Below, one piece after another: positions 61,820-64,000 of a DNA stretch of 64,000 nucleotides. Within the stretch, counting starts at the first letter, position 1. Each line of letters starts with the position of its first letter. The notes beneath the pieces were generated by a model, which saw only the letters and a list, made by a program, of their open reading frames with translations, ran no database searches and was not told the origin of the DNA. The position numbers and the translations under genes were made by a program. This stretch comes from Melastoma dodecandrum (taxonomy: Eukaryota > Streptophyta > Magnoliopsida > Myrtales > Melastomataceae). The stretch covers positions 186,001-250,000 of the forward strand of contig JARUPY010000395.1 in assembly GCA_029817715.1 (NCBI GenBank), written 5' to 3'.

Positions 61820-62887
61820 ATGCTCTTGATTGATGGTCATTCGACTGAACATCCACCGCTCTTTGCTGGACAATACTTCTTATATTGGAAAATGAGAATG
61901 GAGTTATTCATAGGAGCAAAAGATGCTGATTGCTGGCAGATTATAATGGAAGGAGATCTTGTAATTCCTCCATCAAATCCCAGCGACTCTCGACATGAAT
62001 TTGAAAGGAAGAGAATTATCTCGCTGAACACTAAAGCAAAGCACTACTTAGTGTGTGCTCTTGCTGGAAATGAGTTCAATCGCGTCTCTACTTGTAAGAC
62101 AGCGAAAGAAATGTGGGATAGACTTGCTTTGATCTATGAAGGAACAGAACAAGTCAAGGAATCCAAAATAAATGCTTTAGTAACTCAATACGAAGCATTC
62201 AAGATGAAAAAGGATGAGTCAATAAATCAAATGTTTGATAGACTCACCGAAATTACTAATGCCATGCAAGCACTTGGCAAAACAATTTCTACTTCTGAGT
62301 TGGTCAGAAAGATACTTCGCTCATTGCCTAAAACTTGGGAAGCCAAGAAGACGGCAATTGAAGAAGCTAAAGATTTGACAAACTTAAGTCTTCAACAGCT
62401 GCTTGGTTCTCTCGTTGCTTACGAAAATGAGAACAAGGTTGCTGACGATAAGAAGATCAATGCTGTTGCATTCAAGGGAAGTACCGAAATGTCCAATGAA
62501 TCTGAGGATGAATCTTCATCTGATTCTGAGGATAAAGTTTCCTTGATGGCAAAGAAATTCAAAAGGTATCTTCGCAAAAATCGCTTTAAGGGAAAGCGAG
62601 AGATTAGAAAGAAGAATACAAAATCACACCAAAATAAAGGTGGTGTGTGCTTTGAGTGCAATAAACCTGGTCACTTGAGACCAGATTGCCCACTCTTGAA
62701 TGGAAGGGCAAGCCTTCAAAATATAAGAAAAATGCCATGATGGCATCCTGGAGTGATAGTGATGAAGAATCAGATCAGGATGACGAAACAGCAAACATCT
62801 GCTATATGGCGCAAACTGATGCTGACACTGAGAAGGTAAATGCTTTCTCACCTTCTGATCTGTCTACTGAAGATATTGATAATCTTT
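61820..62887 (+). pseudogene. Copia gag, frameshifted
   Basis: Nucleocapsid and capsid polyprotein of the retrotransposon. It reads from MLLIDGHSTEHPPLFAGQYF (the typical gag start, with the conserved Y.W.K pattern) through the UBN2 capsid region (EMWDRLALIYEGTEQVKESK; VRKILRSLPKTWEAKKTAIE) to an acidic Ser-rich stretch and a CCHC zinc knuckle, CFECNKPGHLRPDC, at 62648-62689. A frameshift after the knuckle, near 62700, causes the stop at 62740; coding resumes one frame over (MMASWSDSDEESDQDDETAN) to a TAA at 62890. It cannot make a full polyprotein as written. Confidence 0.85.
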
Positions 62888-64000
62888 TCTAAAAACTTTA
62901 TGATAAAATTGAGTCTTTGTCCGCAAACAATAAGGCTCTTAAGAAGGAGAATAAATTCTTGAGTGCTGAGAACGATTCTCTAAAGGAAGAGTTATCAGAA
63001 AGGCTAAGAAAGTGACAAAGAAACTTTCTCAATACAAATTATTGATTGAGGAGCTGCAGCAGCAACTTGATACTGTAAACAATAAAACAGAATTATGTAT
63101 GCATGAGAAGCATGATTCTGAAAATGAGAAACATTCACGACATGGGAAATATGTTCCCCCTCATGTTAGGAATGGCGAGTCTCATTTTATTATTCAAAGG
63201 TTACCTAGGCTTTGTTACTATTGTAGAAAGCCGGATCATTTCATTAAAAATTGCCATGTGCGGCGAAATGACATGCTTGGCATTACTTCTAAAGTTGATG
63301 GTTCTATTGTTAAATGGAAGCAACGACTTACTTAAATTCTTTCTCTATTTCAGGGATGCTTCAAGTCCATCGCTAAGGACCATGTATGGTACTTAGATAG
63401 TGGCTGTTCGAGGCATATGTCAGGAGATGTCTCCTTATTCTCCACACTGGTTTTCCAGGATGGTGGTGCTGTCACTTTTGGTGATAATGGAAAAGGGATG
63501 GTTAAAGGAATAGGAACCATTTGCTGTTCTAACTCCCTAACCATTGAAGAAGTTCTTTATGTTAAAGGCCTCCAACACAATTTGATTAGTATCAGTCAAT
63601 TGTGCGATAAAGGTTACAATGTTTTTTTCAATGAGAGAACATGTAACGTTTCAAGGGATGGTGTCACTTGCTTCGTTGGTGAACGCAAGAAAAGCATCTA
63701 TATCCTGTCCTTTAAGAACATCTCCGCTGGAGAAAATTGTCTCTTGTCCGTTAAGGACAAAGCTACTCTGTGGCATAGAAAGTTGGGACATGCTAACTAC
63801 GACTTGCTGTCCAAACTTGCCAAAAAGGACATCATTAAGGGATTACCTAAAATCAAGTTTGACAATCATCAGGTTTGCAAAGCTTGTTCTATTGGCAAAC
63901 AAACAAAGGTATCCTTTAAAAGTAAAAATATGATTTCAAGCAAAGCTCCGCTTGAATTACTTCACATGGACTTATTTGGTCCAACAAGAACTCAAAGTCT
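62888..64000 (+). pseudogene. Copia gag tail, protease, pre-integrase and start of integrase (partial)
   Basis: A coiled-coil-like stretch (NKALKKENKFLSAENDSLKE) crosses a frameshift near 63010. A second CCHC knuckle, CYYCRKPDHFIKNC, is at 63214-63255, with a stop at about 63333. The pol part restarts near 63354 with the protease motif WYLDSGCSRHM (63387-63419), then GAG-pre-integrase (LWHRKLGHANYDLLSKL) and the integrase start (LLHMDLFGPTRT), open to the window edge. Two zinc knuckles in gag and this pre-integrase wording fit SIRE-type Copia. Reverse transcriptase would lie beyond 64000. Confidence 0.82.

Overview
The window is plant nuclear DNA. It has GT-AG introns, fused TIR-NB-LRR (TNL) resistance genes, an LRR-XII receptor kinase, and Copia, Athila/Tat and Mutator-like transposons. 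The TNLs are of the flax L6-like type that is strongly expanded in Myrtales, so a Myrtaceae-like eudicot is my best guess; this is inference, not proof. I see no rRNA, convincing tRNA, CRISPR or prokaryotic content.

Layout. (1) 1-10.3 kb: a dead NAD-malic enzyme (NAD-ME) gene (copy A), then TNL1 (broken) and TNL3 (truncated and broken). (2) 11.85-15.6 kb: the leader and very long LTR of a Tat/Ogre-like element on the minus strand, with a 54-bp minisatellite inside it. (3) 15.6-18.7 kb: AT-rich spacer with direct repeats and short palindromes. (4) 18.7-23.0 kb: NAD-ME copy C, with TNL2 sitting between its first exon and a late exon. TNL2 is complete except for one 14-bp tandem duplication. (5) 23.2-27.1 kb: Tat fragment, TNL relic, Copia LTR and Copia relic. 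(6) 27.7-30.0 kb: a giant foldback (hairpin) Mutator-like element abutting a 5'-truncated O-methyltransferase pseudogene (30.0-31.06 kb). (7) 31.3-37.7 kb: a 5'-truncated Athila-type element. (8) 37.6-52.1 kb: NAD-ME copy B, a segmental duplicate of 1-4.09 kb, invaded by a 460-bp Mutator-like MITE and a 6.05-kb non-coding Copia-type LTR element. (9) 52.1-54.8 kb: two decapitated TNL leaders around another Tat-like LTR. (10) 55.2-58.3 kb: an LRR-XII receptor kinase with a one-base frameshift. (11) 58.8-64 kb: Tat-like leader, then the 5' part of a Copia element that runs off the window.

How it fits together. The window looks like a decaying tandem array whose repeating unit is a NAD-ME gene with a TNL in one of its introns. 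Copies A and B share the same internal exon deletion, so NAD-ME was already dead before they duplicated. A 57-bp sequence lies before the TNL leader in copy B and after TNL2 in copy C, as expected if the TNL entered that intron. No protein-coding locus here is intact by inspection. TNL2 and the receptor kinase are one lesion away, and both TNL first exons still encode a complete TIR domain with its catalytic glutamate.
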